Shown: piece after piece, positions 9,163 to 16,706 of the stretch | How positions within the stretch are numbered: the stretch's first letter is position 1 | Layout of the letters: each line of letters opens with the position of its first letter | Assembly: GCF_902459615.1 (NCBI RefSeq) | Contig: NZ_CABPSA010000005.1 | Coordinates: 248,001 to 312,000, forward strand | Direction of reading: 5' to 3' | DNA: 64,000 nt | Source of the DNA: Pandoraea commovens | Lineage (GTDB): Bacteria > Pseudomonadota > Gammaproteobacteria > Burkholderiales > Burkholderiaceae | Made by a program: the position numbers and the translations under genes | The notes under the pieces: model-generated | Database searches by the model: none | What the model saw: the letters and a program-made list of their open reading frames with translations, nothing else | Told to the model about the DNA's origin: nothing

Positions 9163-9945
9163 TCAGGCGATGTTCATGGCCGCACGCGGCACGTAATGCA
9201 GTGCACGACGCTCGAGCCAGACCACCGCCGCGTAGGCCGCGATACCGATGACGGTCAGCCCGGCAATCGCGACGAACACCATTGCGGTATTGCCCTGCCC
9301 TTCGCCGTACACCAGCAGATAGCCGAGGCCACGGTCGCCACCGACCAGCTCGCCGACGGTCACGCCGATCACGGCCAGCGTCGACGCGATGCGCAGCCCG
9401 GCGAACAATGCCTGCATGGCCGACGGGAATTCCACGAAGCGGAAGATCTGCCAGCGGCGGCCGCACAGCGCACGCACCAGATTGACCATGTCGGGATCGA
9501 CCGAGCGCACCGCACCCAGCACGTTGATCATCACGGGGAAGAAGACGATCAGCACCGCGACGAGAATCTTCGGGTAGATCGTGTAACCCATCCACATCAC
9601 GAACAGCGGCGCGAACGCGACCTTCGGCGCGATCTGCAACGCGAGGATGTACGGCGAGAGCATGGCTTCGGTCGATGGCGACAAACCGAGGATCACGCCG
9701 ATCAGCACGCCCAGCGCCGAGCCGATCACAAAACCGGCGATCACTTCGAGCGCCGTCACGCCGATGTGCAGCCACAGGTTTTCCACCTGGAACATGCGCA
9801 CGCCTTCGACCAGCGTCGACGACAGCTTGGGCAACACGAATTCGGGCACGCCGAACGCCGTCGGGCCCCATTGCCACACGGCCGCGAAGAGCAACAGCAG
9901 CACGAAGCTACCGGCGGTCAGTTGCGTTTTGGAAAGGGATTTCAT
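9163..9945 (-). CDS. ABC transporter permease, SsuC/TauC type
   Basis: 260 aa inner-membrane protein with about six hydrophobic segments and the permease EAA-type loop (VRALCGRRWQIFRFVEFP) that contacts the ATPase. The start at 9945 is preferred over an upstream in-frame one because it begins the usual short basic N-terminus before the first membrane segment. Works with the ATPase at 9990-10859 and probably the substrate-binding protein at 1-924, which is encoded far away at the operon end. Confidence 0.88.
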   Translation of the reverse strand: MKSLSKTQLTAGSFVLLLLFAAVWQWGPTAFGVPEFVLPKLSSTLVEGVRMFQVENLWLHIGVTALEVIAGFVIGSALGVLIGVILGLSPSTEAMLSPYILALQIAPKVAFAPLFVMWMGYTIYPKILVAVLIVFFPVMINVLGAVRSVDPDMVNLVRALCGRRWQIFRFVEFPSAMQALFAGLRIASTLAVIGVTVGELVGGDRGLGYLLVYGEGQGNTAMVFVAIAGLTVIGIAAYAAVVWLERRALHYVPRAAMNIA

Positions 9946-9989
9946 AGCGGAGATTCCAGTGTCTTGTGCGAAGTGCGAGCCAGTGCCGA

Positions 9990-10859
9990 TCAACCGAGGT
10001 GGTCGTCGCGACCGACCTTGAGCAGTTCCATCAGATGCGCGACGTACTCGTTCATGCCCGCTTGCTTGCGGCGCTCGATGGGGTTGTCGCGGTGCGGCAG
10101 ATCGACGGTGATCTCTTCGATGATCGTGCCGGGACGCTCGCTCATCACGAACACGCGGTCCGACAACGCAATCGCTTCGGCGAGATCGTGGGTGATCATC
10201 AGCGCCGTCTTGCCTTCACTGGCGAGCATCTGCGCGAGATCCTGCTGAAGCACCATCTTGGTTTGCGCATCGAGTGCCGAGAACGGCTCGTCCATGAGCA
10301 GCACGTCCGGCTCCACAGCCAGCGTGCGGGCGAGTGCCGCGCGTTGACGCATGCCCCCCGAGAGCTGGTGCGGGTAGTGGTTCTCAAATCCCTTGAGGTG
10401 GCAACGTGCAAGCAACGCCTTCGCGACTTCGGCGCGCTCGGCCTTGCTGCGGCCGCGAATCTGCATGCCGAGTTCGACGTTCTTCTGAATCGAACGCCAC
10501 GGCATGAGCAAGTCCTTTTGCAGCATGAACGCGACTTGTTGCGACGGGCCACGCACCGGCTTGCCCGCCAGCGTCACCTGCCCTTCGCTGGGCGCGTACA
10601 GACCGGCGCCCATGTTGAGCAGCGTGCTCTTGCCGCAGCCGCTCGGGCCGATCAGCGAGACGAACTCACCGGCCTTGATGCCGATGGACACGTCCGAGAC
10701 GGCGGTCATCTCGCCCTTGCCCTGGCGATTTTTGAAACGACGCGTGACGCCGCGATATTCGATAGCGAACGGCAACGGTGCCGCTGCGGGCTGCTTCTCA
10801 CGCGCTCCGGCATACGCCTCGGCTACGTTTGCGTCCTTCAACTGAATCGACCTGAGCAT
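9990..10859 (-). CDS. ABC transporter ATP-binding protein, SsuB/TauB type
   Basis: 289 aa. Walker A GPSGCGKST, Q-loop MLQKDLLMPW, signature LSGGMRQR, Walker B VLLMDEP and H-loop MITHD are all intact. It has an N-terminal extension of about 30 residues relative to short family members. First gene of the 11-gene operon; a sigma70-like promoter at 10996-11022 and a palindromic operator at 10958-10977 lie upstream. Energises uptake through the adjacent permease. Confidence 0.9.
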   Translation of the reverse strand: MLRSIQLKDANVAEAYAGAREKQPAAAPLPFAIEYRGVTRRFKNRQGKGEMTAVSDVSIGIKAGEFVSLIGPSGCGKSTLLNMGAGLYAPSEGQVTLAGKPVRGPSQQVAFMLQKDLLMPWRSIQKNVELGMQIRGRSKAERAEVAKALLARCHLKGFENHYPHQLSGGMRQRAALARTLAVEPDVLLMDEPFSALDAQTKMVLQQDLAQMLASEGKTALMITHDLAEAIALSDRVFVMSERPGTIIEEITVDLPHRDNPIERRKQAGMNEYVAHLMELLKVGRDDHLG

Positions 10860-10957
10860 GGGAAACCACCGTGTTTCTGGATGTTCAACTTGCCTCGGGC
10901 AGCCTGCGGCGACGGTTCGCTTGCACGGCTTGCCAGCCTGTCTTTCTCTTTCGCGTC

Positions 10958-10977
10958 ACGTTTCATATGTGAAACGT
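10958..10977. promoter_or_regulatory. Palindromic operator upstream of the ABC/catabolic operon
   Basis: Perfect 8-bp inverted repeat ACGTTTCA / TGAAACGT around a 4-nt centre (TATG). It lies just downstream of the predicted -10 of the operon, a position suited to repression. A nearly identical site with the same flank (TTG, 2 nt, TACTTATG) precedes the porin at 12378-12410. Probable IclR-family operator (inference). Confidence 0.6.
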
Positions 10978-10995
10978 TGATTTACTTATGGATCA

Positions 10996-11023
10996 ATTAT
11001 AGGGAGTGATGGCCGCAGTCAAA
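10996..11023 (-). promoter_or_regulatory. Predicted sigma70 promoter of the ABC/catabolic operon
   Basis: On the minus strand, TATAAT (10996-11001) is preceded by TTTGAC at 16 nt or TTGACT at 15 nt (11017-11023). The -10 is a perfect match, the -35 near consensus. Transcription would start close to 10989, leaving about 130 nt of leader before the ATPase ATG. The gap 10860-11168 otherwise holds only the operator and the porin terminator. Confidence 0.55.
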
Positions 11024-11088
11024 ATTGTTTTTTGACTAGGGGAAACCCGAATTCATGGGCTTTCCGGGGGAGGCGCGATGTTTTGAGC

Positions 11089-11123
11089 AAAAAAAGCGCC
11101 GACGGGCAAAAGCCGGCCGGCGC
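11089..11123 (-). terminator. Rho-independent terminator of the porin gene
   Basis: On the minus strand a 12-bp GC-rich stem (GCGCCG arm with CGGCGC, one mismatch and one wobble inside) with a TTTT loop is followed by seven T. It sits 46 nt after the porin stop. Confidence 0.85.
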
Positions 11124-11168
11124 ATCAAGAGAGACCACTGGGTGAAAAAGTAAAAGTGCGGATTAGCG

Positions 11169-12278
11169 TCAGAACGAGTGGTGCACGCCCGACATGATCA
11201 CGAGCTGGTTCGACGTCGACGACGGGCTGATCGTGTTGATCGCGGTCACCGCGCCGTTGCCGCTCGCGTGCTGGTACGCGCCGCTCACGTAGACCTGCGT
11301 GCGCTTGGAGAACGCATAGACGTCGCCAAGGCTGACCTGCGTCCAGCGCTTGCCGGACATGTTGGTCGTGGCCGCGCCGAAAGTGATCGTGTTCGGCACG
11401 CTCGTTGCGAAGTTCACACCGGCGTCGAACGATTGATAGGTGTCGTTGTAGCCAGGGGACTGAAGCTTCACGCGCGTGTACAGCGCGTGCAGCAGCCACG
11501 GCCCGAAGCCATAGGACACACCCGCGCCCATGTTCTCGACGTTCGATGCCGCGTAGGTCGCCACCGGCTGGCCCTGGAACGTGGCACCGCCGAGCGCCGC
11601 AACGTTCGGCGTGCGGTTGTTCTCGTTCGAGTAGACCGCCGATGCCTTGAAGCCACCGTTCGTGTAGTTCGCCGCCGCACTCCACTTCCGACCGTTCGCG
11701 AAGTTCGTGTTGTTGCCGAACGAGAGCATCGCGCCCGCCTTGAAGCCCATGTAATCCGGCGTGACGTAGCGCACCGAGTTATCGACCTGCACGACGGACG
11801 TGTTGGCGAGTTCGTCGAGGTTGCCCGGGTGGAACATGTACCAGTTCATGCCCAGATAGGCCGTGCTGAACGGGCCCAGCCAGTCGAAGTTGAACGTGGT
11901 CATGTGGCCGATGGTGAGCGTACCCATCTTGTCCGACTGCAAGCCGACCCACGACTGACGGTTGAACATCGACCCCGCCTTGATCGTGTTGCCCGTGAGG
12001 GTCGAGAAGCCGTTTTCCAGCAAGAAGATGGCGCGATTGCCGCCGCCCAGATCTTCCACGCCACGCAGACCCCAGCGGTCCGGCTGCGAGCCGCCCTGCT
12101 GAGCAATCCAGTTCGAACTGCCGCCCTGGTTGTTCACGAATGCCACCCCGGCATCCATGCTGCCGTACAGCGTGACGTTGCTCTGTGCGTGTGCTGCGAC
12201 CGGCACGCCGAGCGCCAGCAGCGTTGCCGCCGCGACCGTCGTCATGCCCGGGATCCGCCCCATCGGAAACCGCTTCAT
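11169..12278 (-). CDS. Gram-negative porin (OmpC/Porin_4 family)
   Basis: 369 aa outer-membrane trimeric porin. Start at 12278 with AGGAG 7 nt upstream; a longer frame upstream is not needed. Signal peptide ends at AHAQS; the mature start NVTLYGSMDAG is typical of burkholderial porins, and the protein ends in Phe (HHSF), the C-terminal signature for BAM insertion. Repeated aromatic beta strands throughout. It has its own terminator, and shares an operator with the adjacent catabolic operon, so it probably admits that operon's substrate (inference). Confidence 0.92.
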   Translation of the reverse strand: MKRFPMGRIPGMTTVAAATLLALGVPVAAHAQSNVTLYGSMDAGVAFVNNQGGSSNWIAQQGGSQPDRWGLRGVEDLGGGNRAIFLLENGFSTLTGNTIKAGSMFNRQSWVGLQSDKMGTLTIGHMTTFNFDWLGPFSTAYLGMNWYMFHPGNLDELANTSVVQVDNSVRYVTPDYMGFKAGAMLSFGNNTNFANGRKWSAAANYTNGGFKASAVYSNENNRTPNVAALGGATFQGQPVATYAASNVENMGAGVSYGFGPWLLHALYTRVKLQSPGYNDTYQSFDAGVNFATSVPNTITFGAATTNMSGKRWTQVSLGDVYAFSKRTQVYVSGAYQHASGNGAVTAINTISPSSTSNQLVIMSGVHHSF

Positions 12279-12377
12279 CTGTGAACTCCTGTCGTTCGAT
12301 GATTCGAGAACGATGGATACGTCCACCAAAAGCGCAACCAGGCACCGGTCATCGGCACCCAATACGCTTGTTTTGTG

Positions 12378-12410
12378 ACGTTCCACCTGTGAAACGTTGG
12401 ATTACTTATG
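12378..12410. promoter_or_regulatory. Operator-like element upstream of the porin, matching the ABC operon operator
   Basis: ACGTTCCA-N4-TGAAACGT (7 of 8 pairs) followed by TTGGATTACTTATG. The element at 10958-10990 has the same TGAAACGTTG and TTACTTATG parts in the same phase. About 28 of 33 positions agree by eye. Located about 100 bp upstream of the porin ATG. Confidence 0.6.
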
Positions 12411-12661
12411 AAACCAACTGAGCGAAGCTTAGGCCAGGAGACTCTCGTCGCTTGCAGCGGAGATGCACGAATTGATGGCGGCAAATTGGCGTGATAACGC
12501 GCGTGCGTCGGTTCACCGGTGGTGCGTCTGTCCCTGTGAATAGCGGCACCAAACGTCCCGCCGACGTAGCCGCAAGTCCCGGCACGTCGACGTCCGGCGT
12601 TGCAGCGGTTGCTCGGGATTTACCCGAGGAAGGCTTGCGGTCGATCGAATCAAAAATAATA
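12411..12661. other. Intergenic region between porin and monooxygenase
   Basis: About 250 bp of the divergent 12279-12738 spacer without a credible gene. Codon-like short frames here lack ribosome sites. AT content rises sharply after 12650 into the three-half-site element that precedes the monooxygenase. Nothing else recognised. Confidence 0.5.
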
Positions 12662-12691
12662 ATATTTGAACATTGCGTTCATATTTGAACG
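12662..12691. promoter_or_regulatory. Three half-site IclR-type operator upstream of the monooxygenase
   Basis: ATATTTGAAC occurs at 12662-12671 and again at 12681-12690, and an inverted copy (GTTCATAT) lies between them at 12677-12684. This gives two inverted pairs, TGAAC-N5-GTTCA and CGTTCA-N4-TGAACG. Three repeats in this arrangement resemble the PobR/PcaU class of IclR operators. The regulator is probably the one encoded at 13952-14812. Confidence 0.6.
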
Positions 12692-12738
12692 TTTTATTTT
12701 TTCCGATTCATCGAAACGCTCGTCAAAGGATGTCCCCC

Positions 12739-13896
12739 ATGCAAGCTCCCCTCATTGGCATTAACGGTGCCGGCATCGGCGGTCTGGCCGCCGCCATCGG
12801 ATTGCTCCGCGCAGGTTTTCGAGTGCGTGTGTACGAGCAGGCGTCGCAGTTCGCGCGCGTCGGTGCGGACATCAACCTGACGCCAAACGCCGTGCGCGCA
12901 CTCGACGGGCTGGGCGTTGGCGACGAGCTTCGCAAGACGGCTGCGCAGCCGAGCCATCGCATCAGCCGCATGTGGGATTCGGGCGAAACGACGTCGTGTC
13001 TGGAAATGGCGCAGACCGCGCAGACGAAGTACGGCGCGCCCCAACTCACGATGCATCGCGCCGATTTGCTGCAAGCGCTGGAGCAAGCCGTCCCGACTGA
13101 AGCCATTGCACTCGGGAAGAAGCTCGTGTCCTTCGAAGCGCCCGACGCAGGGCAGACCGGCAGCATCCGTCTGACGTTCGCCGATGGCACGCATGACGAC
13201 GTCGACGTACTTATCGGCGCCGACGGCATCCACTCGGTCGTGCGCCGTGGCCTGTTCGGGCAGGAGTCGCCGGAGTTCACCGGCGTGGTGGCGTATCGTG
13301 CCGTCGTCCCCGCAGAGAAGCTCGGCGGCGTGCCGAATCTCGGTGCGTTCACCAAGTGGTGGGGACCGAATCCGTCGAGCCAGATCGTGACGTTCCCTCT
13401 CAACCTCGGCCGTGACATCTTCGTGTTCGCCACGACGCCGCAAGACAGCTGGACGCTCGAATCGTGGACCGCGCCGGGCGACGTGCACGAGCTGCGCGCC
13501 ATGTATGCCGACTATCACAGCGAAGCGCGCGCCCTGCTCGACGCATGCGACAGCGTGCTCAAGTCGGCGCTCTACGTGCGCGATCCGCTGCCGCAATGGT
13601 CGCGCGATCGCGTGTCGCTGTTGGGCGATGCAAGCCATCCGATGATGCCGTTCATGGCGCAAGGCGCGGGCATGGCCATCGAAGACGCTGTGGTACTGTC
13701 TCGCCACCTCGCGGATGCCGGTACGGGCGCCGATGCAGCTACCCTGTCGAATGCACTGGCACGATACGAAGCCGCGCGTCGCGAACGCACCGCGCGCGTG
13801 CAGATCGGCTCGCGCGGCAATCAGTGGCTCAAGGAAGGCGGCAACGCCGACTGGGTCTACGAATACGACGCCTGGCAAGTACCGCTCGCCGCCTGA
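12739..13896 (+). CDS. FAD-dependent aromatic monooxygenase, NicC-like (6-hydroxynicotinate 3-monooxygenase type)
   Basis: 385 aa group A flavoprotein hydroxylase. N-terminal GxGxxG motif (GINGAGIGGLAAA), central DG motif GADGIHS, and FAD ribityl motif LLGDASHPMMPFMAQGAG. The segments LTMHRADLLQAL, FTKWWGPN and the C-terminal DWVYEYDAW resemble NicC from Pseudomonas putida as recalled. A salicylate- or 3-hydroxybenzoate-hydroxylase role cannot be excluded. AAAGGA is 8 nt before the ATG at 12739, better placed than for ATG 12730. Followed after 55 bp by its probable regulator. Partner ring-cleavage genes are not adjacent. Confidence 0.8.
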   Translation: MQAPLIGINGAGIGGLAAAIGLLRAGFRVRVYEQASQFARVGADINLTPNAVRALDGLGVGDELRKTAAQPSHRISRMWDSGETTSCLEMAQTAQTKYGAPQLTMHRADLLQALEQAVPTEAIALGKKLVSFEAPDAGQTGSIRLTFADGTHDDVDVLIGADGIHSVVRRGLFGQESPEFTGVVAYRAVVPAEKLGGVPNLGAFTKWWGPNPSSQIVTFPLNLGRDIFVFATTPQDSWTLESWTAPGDVHELRAMYADYHSEARALLDACDSVLKSALYVRDPLPQWSRDRVSLLGDASHPMMPFMAQGAGMAIEDAVVLSRHLADAGTGADAATLSNALARYEAARRERTARVQIGSRGNQWLKEGGNADWVYEYDAWQVPLAA

Positions 13897-13951
13897 GTCC
13901 GTCAGGACTTCCGAGCATCGCCGTCCGATTTTGACGAAGGGATTCGAACGC

Positions 13952-14812
13952 ATGACCAAAGCAACGTCCGCCAACACGCCAGCCGCAGGCGCTCCTGAGA
14001 CTGAGGCGCAAGACACCGCGCAAACGGGTCTCGTGACGCCGGTCATGCGCGCGCTCAAACTGTTGCGCTATGTGGCGGACGGCGGCTCGACGGCGAACCT
14101 CAGCGACGTCGGACGTCGCATCGGCGTGAACCGGGTGACGGTCATGCGTCTCGTGGAAACGCTGCAATACGAGGGCGTGCTGGAACCACTGCCGCACGGC
14201 GGACATCGGCTCGGCCTCGGATTTCTGACGCTGGCCGCCAGCGCCCTTGCAGGCGAAGACCATCTCGCCACGGCACGACGCGTGCTCACTCGCGTGACGA
14301 GCGAGACCGGACTATCGAGCTACCTCACGGTGCTCGATGGCGCACAGGTGCGCTACCTCCTGTGCGAAACACCGGCCCTGCCGCTGGTGAGCAACATCCG
14401 GGCAGGCAGTCGCGTCACGGCGCATCTGACGGCACCGGGCCGGTCGTTGTTGGCCCATCTGAACACCGATCGCCGCCGAGCCTTGCTCGGGCCTGAGCCG
14501 TTGGCCGCCGCAACCGCGCAGAGCGCGCGGACATACGCGGCGCTCGATGAACAGTTGTCCCGCGACCGCGAAGCCGGTTGCGCATGGAGTCAGGACGGCT
14601 TCGAAGCCGGTATCGATGCCTGCGCCGCCGCTGTACTCGACGCGCACGGTCGGCCCTTGGCAGCCCTGAGCGTTGCCGGTCCCCGGGCGCTCGTCGGCAC
14701 CGATTCCGTCACACGCGAGCGCACTGCCCGCGTTGTGAAGTCGGGCGCTGCCGATCTCGCCGTATTACTGGCAGACGCGCCAGCTTTCCTTGCGGCGGCG
14801 GAACGGGCCTGA
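13952..14812 (+). CDS. IclR-family transcriptional regulator
   Basis: 286 aa. A flexible Ala/Thr-rich N-terminus is followed by a winged HTH (LSDVGRRIGVNRVTVMRLV, residues about 50-70) and an IclR effector domain (VRYLLCETPALP, AGSRVTAHLTAPGRSLLAHL). The C-terminal Cys-containing ligand segment is altered (IDACAAAVLDAHGRPLAALSV). Start has AAGGG upstream. Lies directly downstream of the NicC-like gene and probably controls it through the three half-sites at 12662-12691. Confidence 0.85.
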   Translation: MTKATSANTPAAGAPETEAQDTAQTGLVTPVMRALKLLRYVADGGSTANLSDVGRRIGVNRVTVMRLVETLQYEGVLEPLPHGGHRLGLGFLTLAASALAGEDHLATARRVLTRVTSETGLSSYLTVLDGAQVRYLLCETPALPLVSNIRAGSRVTAHLTAPGRSLLAHLNTDRRRALLGPEPLAAATAQSARTYAALDEQLSRDREAGCAWSQDGFEAGIDACAAAVLDAHGRPLAALSVAGPRALVGTDSVTRERTARVVKSGAADLAVLLADAPAFLAAAERA

Positions 14813-15075
14813 GTTCACGCAAGCAACGTCATCCCTTTGAACACGTGGCATTCACGGCGATACCGCTTGCCACACACCGCCACACGTCGGTGGAAATCGT
14901 GCCCTCGCCAACATTGCCACGGCGTGCCGCGTAACACGCCGTAACGCGGTTCTCGCCTTACCTTCCCCTCTCAAAGCCCCTGAACCCCCGTCTCGGTTGC
15001 TAGGATTTTCTGTGACGGGCGCAGACATGCCGCATCGATTCCGTGCATGTCGAAGCCCGCTTTGCGGCGAATCCA
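14813..15075. other. Intergenic region upstream of the outer-membrane protein gene
   Basis: 263 bp without a gene. Contains a short inverted repeat (CCGCGT / ACGCGG near 14930). A pyrimidine-rich stretch follows. No clear promoter hexamers were found. Confidence 0.4.
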
Positions 15076-16071
15076 ATGACGAAGAACTCTCTGAAATGGC
15101 AGCACGTGGCGGTCGCCAGCGTGCTTTGTGGTGCCTCGGCGTTTGCGCAGGCACAGGAAGCCACCGTGTTCGCGGGCGGCATGAACGCGCGTAACGACGA
15201 CAACGCGCACACCTATGCGTGGGGTTTCGATTACCGTCAGGCGCTGAGCGAGCATTTCGCGACCAGCTTCACGTGGTTGAACGAAGGCCACGTGCCGGAT
15301 CATCACCGGGACGGCTTCGCGGTGCAGGTCTGGGCGCACCAGCCGCTCTTCGACCGGCGATTCGATGTCGCCGTCGGCGTCGGCCCCTACCACTATTACG
15401 ACACCGTTCAGGGCAGTCGCGGACGCCGCTACGAAGACGATCACGGCTGGGGTGCAATGTTCTCCGTCGCGGCGACGTGGTACTTCGAAAGCCGCTGGTA
15501 CGTGCAGGCGCGTGCCAACTACGTGCAATCGCCGTCGAGTGTGAATTCCGTCACCTATTTGCTCGGCGTCGGCTATCAGTTGGAGAAGCCGTCGTCACCT
15601 GGCCCGTTGTCGGGCGGTTCGAAGCCGGGGTTGCCGACGGGCGATGTGCTGTCTGTGATGGCGGGAATATCCGTCGTGAACAGCCTCGATTCGCAGAATG
15701 CGGCAGCGGAGGCCATCGAATACCGTCACGGCTTCGGGCCGTGGTTCGACGGCACGGTGTCGTTCATCAACGAAGGACACAGTGATATCGGGAGTCGTCA
15801 GGGCGCCGCGGCGCAGGTGTGGATCAAGGACGATTTCTTCGACGACCGCTTCAGCCTCGGTCTGGGCTTCGGACCTTACGTCACGTGGAATAAGTACAAG
15901 GAGAACCGTGCGGCGGACGGTGCACAGAACGTCGTCGCCGGTTTGCTGACGATGAGCGCCGCCTACCGATTCGCCGATCACTGGGTCGGACGTATCTCGT
16001 GGAACCGTGTCGTCACCGGCTATGACCGCGACAGCGATATCTTCCTCGCGGGCGTCGGGTACAAATTCTGA
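15076..16071 (+). CDS. Predicted outer-membrane beta-barrel protein with an internal repeat
   Basis: 331 aa. Signal peptide MTKN...AFAQA with cleavage before QEATVF, alternating hydrophobic/aromatic strands, and a C-terminal Phe (GVGYKF) as in BAM substrates. The two halves are related: an EGH motif followed by an R-x-G and QVW occurs near residues 77-95 and again near 234-252, and each half has a SVxAxWYF / TMSAAYRF strand pair and a closing GVGY. No enzymatic residues recognised. Start 15076 gives a normal signal peptide; a GTG at 15043 would add an unusual 11-residue prefix. A weak hairpin terminator follows at 16077-16101. Confidence 0.75.
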   Translation: MTKNSLKWQHVAVASVLCGASAFAQAQEATVFAGGMNARNDDNAHTYAWGFDYRQALSEHFATSFTWLNEGHVPDHHRDGFAVQVWAHQPLFDRRFDVAVGVGPYHYYDTVQGSRGRRYEDDHGWGAMFSVAATWYFESRWYVQARANYVQSPSSVNSVTYLLGVGYQLEKPSSPGPLSGGSKPGLPTGDVLSVMAGISVVNSLDSQNAAAEAIEYRHGFGPWFDGTVSFINEGHSDIGSRQGAAAQVWIKDDFFDDRFSLGLGFGPYVTWNKYKENRAADGAQNVVAGLLTMSAAYRFADHWVGRISWNRVVTGYDRDSDIFLAGVGYKF

Positions 16072-16076
16072 TGCAT

Positions 16077-16101
16077 TGCGACGTTCTGTCGCACTCCTTT
16101 T
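16077..16101 (+). terminator. Weak Rho-independent terminator
   Basis: TGCGAC-N5-GTCGCA stem, then CTCCTTTT, 6 nt after the stop of the beta-barrel gene. Confidence 0.5.
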
Positions 16102-16125
16102 AATTAATATCTTCATTAGAGTCTT

Positions 16126-16186
16126 CGCTCGACATTCCCGTTGACTGTCGAGCGACTCGAAATCCTTATATGGCAAGGGTTTCGAG
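16126..16186. other. Two consecutive stem-loops upstream of the DUF4148 gene
   Basis: CGCTCGAC/GTCGAGCG (16126-16154, perfect 8 bp) is followed at once by CTCGAAATCC/GGGTTTCGAG (16156-16186, 10 bp with one wobble). Neither is followed by a T-run. Could be a leader structure, a small RNA or a protein-binding site. Confidence 0.4.
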
Positions 16187-16330
16187 CCGATTCATTCTTC
16201 GCAATTCATTGTTGCGCCGCATGCGGTTACTCCTGCGACGTGGTCGTCCTACCTTAGAGGCGTAGGCGGTGCCGGACTCGAAAGCGAGCTGGCCGACCAC
16301 CCCAAAAAAAGCAATGACAGGAGAATAATC

Positions 16331-16633
16331 ATGACCCGCACTCTTTCTCATCTGATGATCGCCGCAACCCTCGCTGTAGCCGCTGCCCCGGCAGCGTTCG
16401 CAGGCACTGGCGGCAACGGTTATCCGAACGAAAACTTCTTCTGGCAATCGAGCGTGTATAGCGAACAGCTCGCCGTGCCGCGCGCTCAGGTCAAGCAAGA
16501 ACTGATCGACGCACAAGGCTCGCTGACCCAGACCGATAGCCAGTACCCGGTCCTCAAGACCTACGGCAACCCGGTAGGCGCTCACGCGCAAGGCTCGACC
16601 GCGCTGATGAACTCGACTTATCGAGGGAATTGA
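16331..16633 (+). CDS. DUF4148-type small secreted protein
   Basis: 100 aa with a signal peptide (MTRTLSHLMIAATL, cleavage after AFA) and the short motif RAQVKQELIDAQ that marks DUF4148 proteins, which are abundant in Burkholderiaceae. Predicted periplasmic; function unknown. AGGAG upstream at 16320-16324 supports the ATG. A strong terminator follows at 16663. Confidence 0.75.
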   Translation: MTRTLSHLMIAATLAVAAAPAAFAGTGGNGYPNENFFWQSSVYSEQLAVPRAQVKQELIDAQGSLTQTDSQYPVLKTYGNPVGAHAQGSTALMNSTYRGN

Positions 16634-16662
16634 TTGGCCGTGGTGCCCCAGTTGAAAAGAAA

Positions 16663-16695
16663 CACCCCGCGCAGTTTGGCGGGGTGCTTCTTTTT
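16663..16695 (+). terminator. Rho-independent terminator of the DUF4148 gene, also facing the ArsR gene
   Basis: Perfect 8-bp stem CACCCCGC/GCGGGGTG with an 8-nt loop, followed by CTTCTTTTT. An A-rich run on the other side could serve the convergent ArsR gene. Confidence 0.85.
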
Positions 16696-16706
16696 GTCTA
16701 CGGGAA

